A stretch of DNA of 58,650 nt, taken from positions 1 to 58,650 of the forward strand of contig JALZUR010000006.1 of NCBI GenBank assembly GCA_023301025.1. Direction: 5' to 3'. This DNA is from Bdellovibrionales bacterium (GTDB lineage Bacteria; Bdellovibrionota; Bdellovibrionia; Bdellovibrionales; UBA1609). The notes under the pieces were generated by a model. It made no database searches and had not been told where the DNA came from. It worked only from the letters and a program-made list of their open reading frames with translations. Made by a program: the position numbers and the translations under genes. Of this stretch, positions 17,590-27,184 are shown one piece after another; position 1 is the stretch's first letter; every line of letters starts with the position of its first letter.

Positions 17590-17735
17590 AAAAGAAAGCT
17601 CCCAATTAAATATTCTTAATTAGGTTTATTTTCTATTCTTTTTGCAATTATGAGTATGCTTATGAAATAAAACTTAGTCTTTAGTAAGTATAAATAAATC
17701 TACATTCGAACTAATTACAACTAAAGTCGTACTTC

Positions 17736-20700
17736 TTATTTGTCTGTAATCATTTTTCTGGTCAACTGGCCTCTAATAATTACAGTTTTTAGTCTTCTCT
17801 TTTTCGAATCAGAAAATTTTCTAAATTCAAGTGCTAAGGCCGTTTCTATTTTATCACTAAAACGTGGCTTAGTCCTATTTGAAACTTTCGGTAAGTCTTT
17901 TGCTTTAACAATCCAATTAAACATATAATTAAGTCTGTCATACTCAAATTGCAAAAGAGGATATTTTTTGAATAGCTCTAAATCAAGCATAAAAGAAACA
18001 AGACTGCTCGAGCTAAATTCTTGAAAGTATTTATAAATTACATCTCCAAGACGTTTCATAGTTTTACTAAGAGCTTGATCTACACTGTTATCTATATTTT
18101 GGGGATAGATGTTATCTTTAACAGGGGCCATAACTCTAAGTCTGCTGCCCAAAGTATCTTTCATAAATTCAAAATACTCTAAAATGATCTCTTTTTTAAG
18201 ATCATCATCACCAGCTTTAAATCTTAAGTAAGCCGAAGTAACACTCTTATCATTTACTAAAGCAACTTGACCACCCATTGCTTCAAGCTTTTGAAAAACT
18301 CGAACTTCATAGGAGTCAGTTGATTTATTACGAGGCCACTCTTCATTAAATTCTATCCATAACCTAACATCTCGCTCCAAAATCATATCTGTTTGAATAC
18401 CTGTATTGTTAGATCTTTTAACAGGGCCAACAAATAATGATGGATAGCGCATCTGTGCACCACTACTAGATAAAAAGTCCAGTACTGTGGAATTGTTCGT
18501 AGCTTTAAGAAAGACATAAAGTCTGTCAGCAAGTTTTTTCATACTCAAATCTAAGCTGATGTTTTGAGTATCTAAAATTTCATTATCTTTTACAGGCATT
18601 ACTACACTCTCAAGCTTACCCTTATAAGCTGTTTTAAGATATGAGAAGTACTCTAAAAGAATTGAAAACCTGTGATTGATATCCGTATGTGTAAATTTAA
18701 GGTAAGGTGTGAGTTCAATTAACTCTTCTGTAATAATTTTTTTTCTTCCACCTATAGTTTGATTGATATAATTATAAAGTCCTTTTTCATAAGAACTCAA
18801 ACTCTTAGGAGTCGGCCACTCATCTTTTAACTTTAACCAAAGGCTAACATCCTCTAAACTAAATTTTTTCATTCTATCTTTTTTAGGCTCGAACACTTCA
18901 CCTGTTTTTTCTTGAATCTCTTTTGCCATGACATCAAAAGCATTTTTATCGATATAGTCTCTTCTTAAAAGACCTAAAGCTGTCTCAGAAAGCCCGCCTA
19001 AACTTGCTACAGCATGTAGAACAGCTTGCTCGTCACCTTTTAAAGAGTCCTCATCATCTGTTAAAGGAAGCTTGTTTCCCTTATCTAGCCAACTCTCAAC
19101 CAACGCCCACGCATCTTTTTCTCTAATATTAAATTTTCGTCTTTCTTCAACAACAAGTTTGCTGTTTCCAAAAAAGTCGTTTTCATAAAAAGCAACCTGA
19201 TTGCTTTCTAAGAGCTTTTCAGACAAAACCTCAGCAAATTGACTTGCTGCACGTTGGTGATTTTCTTTATCAAAAACTATTGAAACTTGATCTATTTCAC
19301 TGCTGAACTCATTAGGCTTTTTGGTATCTGAAGAAGAATTTGTATTCAAAGGATCTGAGATAGGGTCTTGAGCATAAAAACCACTGTCTAACATCTGATT
19401 GTAGTTTTGAAGCGACTCCATAATACCAAATGCAGTAGCATCAAATAAAGTTACTAACTCTACATTTTGTTTGCCTTCTGAGAGTCTAAGCACTCTACCT
19501 AAACGTTGTAAAACCTGCCGAGGACCAACCGATTTATTTAAATCAATATATAAAGAAGTGCCTTTCATATCTAGCCCCTCATCACCTTTTCTTACGGTGA
19601 TAAGCACATTCACACTGTCATTTAAAAGACCTTTAATTTTTTCTTGTTCAACGCGCAAACTATCACCCATTCCCGAATGAACAACTTCACTTTTTACCTC
19701 AGGAATTAAATCTTTTATAAAATTTTGAACCATATTTGTATCATCAATTGTAGGAGTTGTTATAAAGATACTTTTATGACTCTTTAATTTGCTTTTTAAA
19801 ACTGAAATAAGCCAAGACATTCTGTCTTCATTCAAAGAGTATCTTGTGTTGCCATCCTCTAAGTTTTTCTGAATGTGTAGATCTTCTGGTACGCCATTAT
19901 GCCCAGGAAGTAACATATAAGAACGGTATACACTGTTAACGTAGGATTTTCTTATGGCTTTTAGAAGTTCTTCAATAAAAACATCTTCTTTTAAAACATT
20001 TGTAGTCTGTTCAAAATAGCTATCTTCATCATGTGTCATCGCTAAAAACACTCTATTCTCAAAAAGATCATTTATAAGGTTAACCTTATAATGAAAAAGA
20101 GTAGCCGTTAGACCTAATAAAAAATAAGGCCTTTTTTGAAGTTCATTTGTTTGTTCTTTTAAAAGATTAAGAAAAGAAGAGATGTTATTTGCACCAGCAT
20201 GATGAACTTCATCATAAATAACAGCTTTTACGATTGTTGAAAGCTCTTCTAAATTTTCTTGCTGCTCTTCATAGGTTAGACCAACATCATCTTTTAGTAC
20301 TGCGCCAGGAAAAGCCTCTAAAGTTAATGAGCGAACAGTTGTAAAAAGAAACGTAAATTTTCCTTCAGCGCGTCTTTCATTGGCTAACCGTATAAGATCT
20401 TCTGTGTTTCCACTGTCATTTTTAGTCCAGTTGATAAGTGCCGAGTCATCACTAAACTGCTCTCTTAAAACAGGATCCTGTTCAATCATAGATTCTAAAT
20501 TTTGCAAAAGCACATGATTTTGATCGGCTGTGAGAACTATCAACCCGGGCTCAAGTGTTTTCAACATGACCTTTAAGCTTTCAATAGCAACATAAGTTTT
20601 TCCAAGTGCAGTTGTTCCCGCAAAGGCAAAACTTGAGTGTTCTAACTCAATTGCTTTTTCAAGTGCTCGAACACCACTAACTTGTGGGGGTTTAGGCTTA

Positions 20701-21191
20701 AAATAAGATTTCTTTAAATAACTTGAAGCTACATAAGGATGAACGGGATGACTTCTAAAAATATTTAAAAGAAAGAGTTCAGTATCTTCAGTTAAAATCA
20801 CTAAATCGTTTCTAGGTAAAATAACTTCAACTATTAGTTTTCCTGATTTATCAGTTTTCTCAAAAGCTTTAACATCTTTAGAGTCGTCTGAAGAACTTAC
20901 AATATATTCAGGTAAAACTATTCCATCTTTTAAAGTGATCGCGGGTATAATAACTTTTTTCTTTAAAACTCTTACTTTCAATTTTGAATCAGAAAGCCTT
21001 TCACCTAAAGCATTAGATAAAACATTAAAAATCAGACCCCCGACACTACCTACATTTCCAAGTGTTTTTCCAGTCGGTTCTGATGACAACAATGTAGCTA
21101 GAGCTACGTTACACGTATCCGATTCACTTCCATAAAGCTTTAAAGGGGTAACAAGAGTGAGAATAGTTGCCAAAGTCGTCCAAAATTTCAT
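17736..21191 (-). CDS. SF2 DEAD/DEAH-box helicase with N-terminal signal peptide
   Basis: 1151 residues. Residues 1-21 look like a Sec signal peptide (basic K2, then hydrophobic TLATILTLVTPLKLYG). The helicase core has motif I AGTTALGKT (191-199), motif II DEVHH (327-331), motif III LTAT (361-364) and motif VI QRLGRVLR (562-569), i.e. two RecA-like lobes of the type seen in restriction- and repair-associated helicases. The last about 400 residues contain two clear repeat modules (about 780-930 and 940-1092), each with a DVxLW...EWP segment followed by a helical part, similar in layout to helicase-associated modules. ATP hydrolysis and strand translocation are expected. A periplasmic destination would be strange, since ATP is scarce there. 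Confidence 0.8.
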   Translation of the reverse strand: MKFWTTLATILTLVTPLKLYGSESDTCNVALATLLSSEPTGKTLGNVGSVGGLIFNVLSNALGERLSDSKLKVRVLKKKVIIPAITLKDGIVLPEYIVSSSDDSKDVKAFEKTDKSGKLIVEVILPRNDLVILTEDTELFLLNIFRSHPVHPYVASSYLKKSYFKPKPPQVSGVRALEKAIELEHSSFAFAGTTALGKTYVAIESLKVMLKTLEPGLIVLTADQNHVLLQNLESMIEQDPVLREQFSDDSALINWTKNDSGNTEDLIRLANERRAEGKFTFLFTTVRSLTLEAFPGAVLKDDVGLTYEEQQENLEELSTIVKAVIYDEVHHAGANNISSFLNLLKEQTNELQKRPYFLLGLTATLFHYKVNLINDLFENRVFLAMTHDEDSYFEQTTNVLKEDVFIEELLKAIRKSYVNSVYRSYMLLPGHNGVPEDLHIQKNLEDGNTRYSLNEDRMSWLISVLKSKLKSHKSIFITTPTIDDTNMVQNFIKDLIPEVKSEVVHSGMGDSLRVEQEKIKGLLNDSVNVLITVRKGDEGLDMKGTSLYIDLNKSVGPRQVLQRLGRVLRLSEGKQNVELVTLFDATAFGIMESLQNYNQMLDSGFYAQDPISDPLNTNSSSDTKKPNEFSSEIDQVSIVFDKENHQRAASQFAEVLSEKLLESNQVAFYENDFFGNSKLVVEERRKFNIREKDAWALVESWLDKGNKLPLTDDEDSLKGDEQAVLHAVASLGGLSETALGLLRRDYIDKNAFDVMAKEIQEKTGEVFEPKKDRMKKFSLEDVSLWLKLKDEWPTPKSLSSYEKGLYNYINQTIGGRKKIITEELIELTPYLKFTHTDINHRFSILLEYFSYLKTAYKGKLESVVMPVKDNEILDTQNISLDLSMKKLADRLYVFLKATNNSTVLDFLSSSGAQMRYPSLFVGPVKRSNNTGIQTDMILERDVRLWIEFNEEWPRNKSTDSYEVRVFQKLEAMGGQVALVNDKSVTSAYLRFKAGDDDLKKEIILEYFEFMKDTLGSRLRVMAPVKDNIYPQNIDNSVDQALSKTMKRLGDVIYKYFQEFSSSSLVSFMLDLELFKKYPLLQFEYDRLNYMFNWIVKAKDLPKVSNRTKPRFSDKIETALALEFRKFSDSKKRRLKTVIIRGQLTRKMITDK

Positions 21192-21318
21192 ACTCAGTGA
21201 GACTACTTTAAAGCTTATTGTATAGGCATTGCTTGCGGTGCTTTTATAAAATATCTAGAACTGTCTAAAATATATACGCTTGATTATGTCTTCGCTTACC
21301 TCTGTAAAGTACAGTTTA

Positions 21319-22179
21319 TTAAAGCAACAAAGAGGTGCCTTTATGCAAATCACCAGGTGTAATTCGCATAAACCTTTTAAATACATTTGTGAAATGGCTT
21401 TGATCAGAAAAACCCATATTTAAAGATACAGTAGATAGATTTACAACATCACCTTTAATGACTGTTAAAGATTTGTTGATCTTAAGCACATTAAAGTATT
21501 GCCTTGGTGTTATACCAAAAGTGTTTTTGAAAACTCTAGCAAGATAAGATGTGCTAATTCCCAGGCTATCACAAGCCTGTTGAATCGTGATTTCATCAGA
21601 AGCTTTAATAGTATTAAAAAAACTGTTAACAGTCTGTCTATGAGCTTCGTTTGAGATAGAGAAAGCTTCAGGAATACAGCTTGCGTCAGCATGAAGATAT
21701 TTTGTTAAACTTTCATAAAAAATCTTTATATTTTTTATAGTTTCAGGACCTACAGATCTTTCATCTGGAGTTAAATTAATAGTTTGTGTGATAACCTCTT
21801 GTCCAAATTTTAAAAAGTTTTCTTTAAGCTCTTCACATAAAACAGAATAAACACCAAGCTTAGATTTTTCATAAAAATTAGATTTTTTAGTATCTATGAA
21901 TCTTAAGTGAATAAATATTGCAGGCGTACTCTTGTTAATAAGATGGTAGTACACACCTGGAGGTATAAAAAAAAAGTCCCCTTTTTTTAAAGGAACCTCG
22001 TTTTTTAAAAAAGACCAAGAGCTTTCACCATCAACACAAAGTACAGCATCGTACCCAGTAGACAAAAGCTGAACTTGACCTCTTTGTGAAGGATCAAAAA
22101 CTGTAAAAAGAGCAAGAGTTTCTTCAAACTGTACAGAGTATCTTCCATAAAAATTTTTGTGTTCCTGTACTAAAGACAT
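21319..22179 (-). CDS. AraC-family transcriptional regulator
   Basis: About 286 residues from the ATG used; a TTG 33 bases upstream is possible. The N-terminal half is a cupin-like sensing domain (GYDAVLCVDGESSW, then KGDFFFIPPGVYYHL). The C-terminal about 100 residues carry the two helix-turn-helix units of the AraC family (TIQQACDSLGISTSYLARVF and VSLNMGFSDQSHFTNVFKRF, ending ITPGDLHK). It follows the haem-motif barrel gene by about 70 bases from this start and is probably the last gene of the redox operon, which it may regulate. The ligand is unknown. Confidence 0.85.
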   Translation of the reverse strand: MSLVQEHKNFYGRYSVQFEETLALFTVFDPSQRGQVQLLSTGYDAVLCVDGESSWSFLKNEVPLKKGDFFFIPPGVYYHLINKSTPAIFIHLRFIDTKKSNFYEKSKLGVYSVLCEELKENFLKFGQEVITQTINLTPDERSVGPETIKNIKIFYESLTKYLHADASCIPEAFSISNEAHRQTVNSFFNTIKASDEITIQQACDSLGISTSYLARVFKNTFGITPRQYFNVLKINKSLTVIKGDVVNLSTVSLNMGFSDQSHFTNVFKRFMRITPGDLHKGTSLLL

Positions 22180-22247
22180 ACCTAAATTATTGCAAAAAAT
22201 AGTAGGTATCAACTACATCAAAGTTGTATTTTGTAATGTTTATTAAA

Positions 22248-23402
22248 TTAGTAGTAAACCTGTGCCATTATAAAGCCAAAGTGACTCTTATTTGGGTCAT
22301 TTTTGATATCTATGTTTTGATATTCAATTTGCAAATTAACATGAGGAACAGGTAGCCACTGAAGACCAAGGCCAGGAGCTTTAGTAAAATCACTAGAGAT
22401 ATCTACATTTTGATTTATATCAAAAATACCATAAGCTCTAAATCCCTTAAAAAACTTATAACCAAGACGTGTATGAGTGATCAATCGATCTGCACTATCA
22501 GCAAAAGAATTTGGATTTTCTAAAACATTTAGATTCTCATAGTCTAACTCATAAACAATATACATTTTTTCTGAAAGCGCGCTAACACCTGAAAGTCCGA
22601 CTAATGAACGACTAAAAGATGGGCTCTCCCCATAAAGATAATTAAAACTTAATCTTGAGTTCCCATTTAGATAGTGCGTAAATTTAAACAGCCCAGATCT
22701 TTCATCTCTTAAAGTTCTGCTTAAATCAATACGACCAAAAGAGTAGTTTGCAAGAATCTCGAAATTTTCAAAAAATTGAGTATACTCAACATTGTAGCGC
22801 TCGGAATAAGATCCAAAGTTTAAATTTCTCTTAACCATTCTATTATGATTTGGATCATTCAACCCGTAATCCACTCTAAACTTCCCTAACCGTAAGCGCG
22901 ATGTTTCGGTTAGGTTGGCTAATACAAAATGCCTTTCAGAAATAAACTCTCTATGATTTTCAATACTCTTAGGGCCCTCTTGACTGCCTAAGGTACCTAC
23001 AAGCATTAATCCTTTATGCTTTAAGCCAATTTCAACATTATTTTGCATAACAAAAAGTGCTCTATCATTAATTTGCGGTGTATCTAAATACCTTTGCAAT
23101 GATCTGAAGTCTCCTCCAACTCTTGCCCATTCACTTTCTTTAAATAGACCACCAAAAGACTGCTCCACACCATCTGCAAGCTTCCACGTGCTCATCAACT
23201 CAGAAGAAAGACTTCTACCATAATCGTTTAACAGGTCACCACCGGATGGCGAATAGTGACAGGTTAAACAGTTGGTATAGCCATGAGTAGCATTTTCTAA
23301 AAAAGCATAAGCATTTTTTGAAGATAAAGTCATAAATGAAAAAAACAAAAAAAATACGAAATAAAGTAAATACTTAGAAATAGAGTTTTTTGTTTTTAAC
23401 AT
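22248..23402 (-). CDS. Outer-membrane barrel-like protein with one c-type haem motif
   Basis: About 384 residues from an ATG preceded by AAAAGGTG; an in-frame GTG nine bases upstream overlaps that site. A signal peptide (about 1-33, ending NAYA) is followed by NCLTCHYSPSGGDLLNDYGR, a single CxxCH haem-attachment site near the mature N-terminus. The remaining about 300 residues show regularly spaced beta strands (many Y, F, N, R; RLGKFRVDYG, LQIEYQNID) and end in MAQVYY. This suggests a beta-barrel with an attached haem domain, perhaps passing electrons at or across the outer membrane. It lies in an operon with a dihaem lipoprotein, YceI and a YHS protein. Confidence 0.72.
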   Translation of the reverse strand: MLKTKNSISKYLLYFVFFLFFSFMTLSSKNAYAFLENATHGYTNCLTCHYSPSGGDLLNDYGRSLSSELMSTWKLADGVEQSFGGLFKESEWARVGGDFRSLQRYLDTPQINDRALFVMQNNVEIGLKHKGLMLVGTLGSQEGPKSIENHREFISERHFVLANLTETSRLRLGKFRVDYGLNDPNHNRMVKRNLNFGSYSERYNVEYTQFFENFEILANYSFGRIDLSRTLRDERSGLFKFTHYLNGNSRLSFNYLYGESPSFSRSLVGLSGVSALSEKMYIVYELDYENLNVLENPNSFADSADRLITHTRLGYKFFKGFRAYGIFDINQNVDISSDFTKAPGLGLQWLPVPHVNLQIEYQNIDIKNDPNKSHFGFIMAQVYY

Positions 23403-23447
23403 TAGTTGCACCTTTTATTATTTAAAAATATCTTTTAGTTTTTAAAA

Positions 23448-24041
23448 TTATTTTTTTAAACCAGCTAAATCAATATCACTTTTTAACTCATTTACTTGAA
23501 TAAGACTAGTAACACTTATCTTAACATCTTCTGCTACGGTAACACCTTTAAATGACGGTATAGCTATACCGAAATCAGAGATCTTTATATTAAAGTCAGC
23601 TTTAACTGTATTTATGTTTTTCTTAGTACCTTTAAATGAAAGTTTACCTTCCACAGGTTTTTCAACATTATGTAGTTTTAGTAACCCAGAAAAACTTATT
23701 TTACCTTTAAGATTTTTTGGAAGCACTAGATCTTTAAGAGTAAGTAGAGCTTTTGGATACTTTTCTACCTCAAGGTACTTATTTTTCATATGATTATCTC
23801 TTAAAGAGATTCCTGTTTCAAATGATGAAATATCAAGTTCAACTTGTCCTGAAGCTTTATTGTCTTTTACTTTTAACTTGCCGTAAGCACCTTTTCCTTT
23901 ACCCTTAATTTTTAAAAGTGCCGGACGACCTTTTGCTAAAAATTCGACGGTTCCTTTATCTGAATTTAAAACAAGCTCTTGATCTGCAAATGTTATAGAG
24001 CCTATAAAAAATAGAAGTGTTGCTGTTATTAGTGATTTCAT
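23448..24041 (-). CDS. YceI-family periplasmic lipid-binding protein
   Basis: About 197 residues. The start chosen is the second in-frame ATG, because AAAGGATT lies just before it; the ATG 18 bases upstream has no ribosome site. A signal peptide ends SITFAD. The body is a YceI lipocalin-like barrel with typical segments: SGQVELDISSFETGISLRDNHMK, split across residues about 65-88, and KYPKALLTL, LKLHNVEKPVEGKL. YceI proteins bind polyisoprenoid or other long lipids and often sit beside cytochromes. The C-terminus adds a short basic tail. Confidence 0.85.
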   Translation of the reverse strand: MKSLITATLLFFIGSITFADQELVLNSDKGTVEFLAKGRPALLKIKGKGKGAYGKLKVKDNKASGQVELDISSFETGISLRDNHMKNKYLEVEKYPKALLTLKDLVLPKNLKGKISFSGLLKLHNVEKPVEGKLSFKGTKKNINTVKADFNIKISDFGIAIPSFKGVTVAEDVKISVTSLIQVNELKSDIDLAGLKK

Positions 24042-24149
24042 TGTTAATCCTTTTTTCATTTTGTTTATTTTTTAATTTTTTAATTTTATCTAATTATTTT
24101 TATTAATGACTGATTAAACTCAATTGATCCCTCAATAATTATTAATCTA

Positions 24150-24863
24150 TCAATCATTTGGGAACCCTTTTTTAATCCATTCAATTAGAACTGATACTTC
24201 CTCTTCTGTTAGTTGAGGAAGTGGGTTTAAATTATACTCTTCGTTTCCAGGAAGAACCAATGGTGGCATGGGTGAAACTGTATCTGTAACCAAAAAAATG
24301 ATTTCTGATTCATCAGCTAAATCTTGATCTAAAAAACCTTCTCCAAAAAGCTCTGCATAGTTATTATTAGACTCTATTATCTTTTCATAGCTTGATAGAT
24401 TAATTTCAGTAGGTGCTGGAGAGTTTGTAGAGCCGTTGTGACACGACAAACATTTCGGCCCTAAAACATTAGTAAAAATTGATTTAAATGTGGGCTCAAG
24501 TGATATTGGTACCTTCTCTTCGCCCCCAGCCTCTAATGGAGATCCATCATTGACCCAACTGTTAAACATTGATTTCTCTTGAGAACTTAGCTGAGGTCCA
24601 CCTTTTGGCATGCGACCGCTAAAAATTGCATTAAAAAGTCTGTCACTTTGAGCAGCGACTGAATCATAGTCTTTATAGTTATCATGGCAGCGCAAACACT
24701 TAGGACCAATGATTTCATTAAAGATATCATCAAAACCAAAACTCATAGCATTGCCATTTGCACCTGATTGCGCAAAAGCTGTTTCAGGATTAATTTTCAA
24801 TCTTGTTTTATTTCCACAACTCACAAGAAGTGGAATCATTATAAGAAAAATTAATTTCATCAT
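24150..24863 (-). CDS. Dihaem c-type cytochrome-like lipoprotein
   Basis: About 237 residues from an ATG behind GGGGGC; a longer TTG start is unlikely. The lipobox LVSC gives C16 for lipidation. Two c-type haem sites, GPKCLRCH (C56, C59, H60) and GPKCLSCH (C138, C141, H142), head two repeat halves that each resemble the planctomycete-type cytochrome c domain (NSWVNDGSP and EWIKKGFPND at their ends). Methionines in GRMPKGGP and SPMPPLV may be distal ligands. It probably carries electrons in the periplasm, anchored to a membrane. Confidence 0.85.
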   Translation of the reverse strand: MMKLIFLIMIPLLVSCGNKTRLKINPETAFAQSGANGNAMSFGFDDIFNEIIGPKCLRCHDNYKDYDSVAAQSDRLFNAIFSGRMPKGGPQLSSQEKSMFNSWVNDGSPLEAGGEEKVPISLEPTFKSIFTNVLGPKCLSCHNGSTNSPAPTEINLSSYEKIIESNNNYAELFGEGFLDQDLADESEIIFLVTDTVSPMPPLVLPGNEEYNLNPLPQLTEEEVSVLIEWIKKGFPND

Positions 24864-24916
24864 TTTCGCTGCCCCCAACTAAACTTTTTTATTTTATTGA
24901 TTTAATTTTAAATTTC

Positions 24917-25525
24917 TTACAAATCATTTTCTAAAATATTAAACCAACTATCGTCTGATTGAGATTGAAAACCTCTTGATGTTTCAAGAATAGTTTCAGC
25001 ATCTTTATCGCCAGCTAACGTCTTTTCTAGAATTTCAACAGAAGTTAAACCTCTTGTTGTTCTTCTATGGTTAAAGTTTTCCATTGCTCTTTGTGCTACA
25101 AAAAAATGAATTCTAATTTTATTACCTTCATCATCAAAATCAAAAGAGAAAAAACGCGTATCTATTGGAACCCTACCACCTGTTCGCATCGCCCAAGCAC
25201 AATAACCACCATAAGTAGGCTCATACTTTTCAGGATTTGTTAAAAACTCTGCACGATTCTCTTCATTGGCAAACCTATAAACAGTACCGCCAAAGTTTTC
25301 TGAGATATCACTTATACCTTTTTCAGGACTAGCGTTAAAAAAAGACACTGGATCAAAACCATCAATAGCTACGGGCACCTGTTGCGGATTTGATTTAGAA
25401 ACTATGTATTCTCTATCAAACTGTTCCAGACGATCATCAATCTGTGCGTATGATTCTGCACCCACAACTAATCCAAGCGTTAAAACAAGTATTAAATTCA
25501 AGCTTAAGCTTATTATTCTGTTCAT
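24917..25525 (-). CDS. YHS-domain periplasmic protein
   Basis: 202 residues with a signal peptide ending ESYA, and AGGGGGAAA before the ATG. The YHS domain is clear: VAIDGFDPVSFF, then YRFANEENRAEFL and KYEPTYGGYCAWAM. YHS domains bind metal and accompany metal or redox proteins; the family role is not well defined. This is the first gene of the run that continues with the dihaem lipoprotein, YceI and the haem-motif barrel. The C-terminal 60 residues are acidic and not part of the domain. Confidence 0.85.
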   Translation of the reverse strand: MNRIISLSLNLILVLTLGLVVGAESYAQIDDRLEQFDREYIVSKSNPQQVPVAIDGFDPVSFFNASPEKGISDISENFGGTVYRFANEENRAEFLTNPEKYEPTYGGYCAWAMRTGGRVPIDTRFFSFDFDDEGNKIRIHFFVAQRAMENFNHRRTTRGLTSVEILEKTLAGDKDAETILETSRGFQSQSDDSWFNILENDL

Positions 25526-25841
25526 TATTTCCCCCTAATGATTTTATTAACCAAAATGTATGGCATTTTAATAAACTAAAGCTGTATTACCTATTCGTAT
25601 TGTAAAAAACTGAACCGAGACTTAACTATTCTGCTTAATCTACATACTTTATTTAAGTATATGGAAAAAATTGATCAAATACTTTTTGAAATAAGACAGC
25701 TTATCGTAAGAAAATGAAGCCTTCATGATTTAGATGAAATATAGAGCCTATATAAATTATTAGATGAGATGACGGCTCTGCCATATCAAAGAAAGACTCA
25801 TCAAAGTAAAGATCAATGCCTAACCCTATATTTTACACTCT
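25526..25841. other. Intergenic stretch of about 316 bases
   Basis: It lies between the redox operon's first gene and the 3-prime end of yggS. A plus-strand frame from ATG at 25661 continues past two in-frame stops to a third stop at 25862, reading MEKIDQILFEIRQLIVRK before the first stop. It might be a decayed small gene, but I do not recognise a family. The rest presumably holds the minus-strand promoter of the YHS gene; no hexamers stand out. Confidence 0.3.
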
Positions 25842-26525
25842 CTAAGACCTCTGGCCAAAAATAGAACTCCCTACTCTAATTTCGGTTGAACCCTCTTGAA
25901 TTGCAATTTCTAAATCACTAGACATGCCCATAGAAAGCGTCTCAAATGAAAATTTATCAGAATGACTATCTAGCATTTTATTTTGTAAGGCTTTTAATAC
26001 TTTAAAGCATGACCTTACCTCTTCAGTATCAGAAGAATTTTTGGCTATAGTCATTAGACCTTTAACATTTAAACAAGAAAAACTTTTAATTTTTTTGATT
26101 AAATCATCTACTGCTTTTGGATCACAGCCATACTTTTGAGTTTCATTTGAAGTGTTTACTTGAATCAATACATCAATTGATCGTCCCTCTTTTTGCAAAG
26201 CATTTTCTAAAGCCAACGATAGCTTATAGCTGTCTAAAGAATGTATCTCACTTACAGACTTAATCACTTTATTAATCTTATTACTCTGCAAATGCCCAAT
26301 AAGACAAAATTCAAAATCTAGTTCTGCTTTTTTTTGAACTATCTCTTGAACTTTATTTTCACCAAATCTCTTAAAACCACACTTTGAAGCTTCTTTTATT
26401 AAATCTGCTGATTTTGTTTTTGAGACAGGCAAAATTGTAACCTCATCTACACTTCTACCAGCTTTGATACACGCTCTATCGATTCTTTTTTGTATTTTTA
26501 AAATATTATCTTTGATTGAAAGCAT
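25842..26525 (-). CDS. yggS: PLP homeostasis protein, YggS/PLPBP family
   Basis: 227 residues, the normal family length. The single-domain alanine-racemase-like barrel shows the cofactor lysine K36 in PVSKTK, and the conserved segments FGENKVQE, FCLIGHLQSNK and LSMGMSSDLEIAIQEGST, the last being the phosphate-binding end. The protein binds pyridoxal 5-phosphate and buffers its supply; it has no known enzymatic turnover. It lies 17 bases after the TonB-like gene, in the pattern seen beside cell-envelope or pilus genes in many proteobacteria. Confidence 0.92.
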   Translation of the reverse strand: MLSIKDNILKIQKRIDRACIKAGRSVDEVTILPVSKTKSADLIKEASKCGFKRFGENKVQEIVQKKAELDFEFCLIGHLQSNKINKVIKSVSEIHSLDSYKLSLALENALQKEGRSIDVLIQVNTSNETQKYGCDPKAVDDLIKKIKSFSCLNVKGLMTIAKNSSDTEEVRSCFKVLKALQNKMLDSHSDKFSFETLSMGMSSDLEIAIQEGSTEIRVGSSIFGQRS

Positions 26526-26542
26526 TTTTATCTACACTTTAT

Positions 26543-27184
26543 TTACAGAATATAGCTCATAGGAAATGTTATAACAATGTTATCGTAGTTACTAGGCAAA
26601 GGTTCTTTAATTTCTAGTTGAGAAACAACCTTTAATGCTGACTTGTTAAGCCTTTGATATTGACTGCTTTTAATGAGCTTTGTTTCTCTTACTTCACCAT
26701 TAGAATTAACCATAAATTTTATATGAACCGTTCCACTTTCTCTTAATTTTTTAGAAAGCCTAGGGTAATTCTTTTTATTGTGAATTTCTGAAATTAGACT
26801 TCTAAAAAACTTTTGAAGCTCTTTTGGGGCTTTTGCAGATTTACTAGAAAAATCTGCCACAAAAGTTGAGCTCTTGATTTTACTTTGACTGATGTTTTTT
26901 GAATTAGATTTTTTATCGATAGATAATTTTTCTTTAGGTGTATTTATAGCTTTTACAACATTTTTTTGAACTCTATTTTGTTTTTTTGTAGATGCTTTTT
27001 GTAATTGAGAGAGGTCTTCTTTACTAAATTTTTCGATATTGATCTGTGTGCTAAATGGTAAAGACTTTTCAGGCTTGGGATTATAAAAACTTAAGTTAAG
27101 GACTTTACTGCTGAAAACCAGTAAAAGACACAGGTGAAGTATGCAGGAGACTGCAAAGAAAAACCTTTCATCAAACTTATACAT
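26543..27184 (-). CDS. TonB-like energy transducer protein
   Basis: About 213 residues. A short cytoplasmic start and one membrane segment (FFAVSCILHLCLLLVFSS) are followed by a lysine/serine-rich periplasmic linker, without the usual proline repeat. The C-terminal TonB domain (about 120-213) has the motifs GTVHIKFMVNSNGEV, SALKVV and a final strand ITFPMSYIL. TonB-type proteins couple the proton gradient to outer-membrane transport; no exbB/exbD lies in this window. The start is uncertain: a GTG 15 bases upstream is also open. Confidence 0.75.
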   Translation of the reverse strand: MYKFDERFFFAVSCILHLCLLLVFSSKVLNLSFYNPKPEKSLPFSTQINIEKFSKEDLSQLQKASTKKQNRVQKNVVKAINTPKEKLSIDKKSNSKNISQSKIKSSTFVADFSSKSAKAPKELQKFFRSLISEIHNKKNYPRLSKKLRESGTVHIKFMVNSNGEVRETKLIKSSQYQRLNKSALKVVSQLEIKEPLPSNYDNIVITFPMSYIL

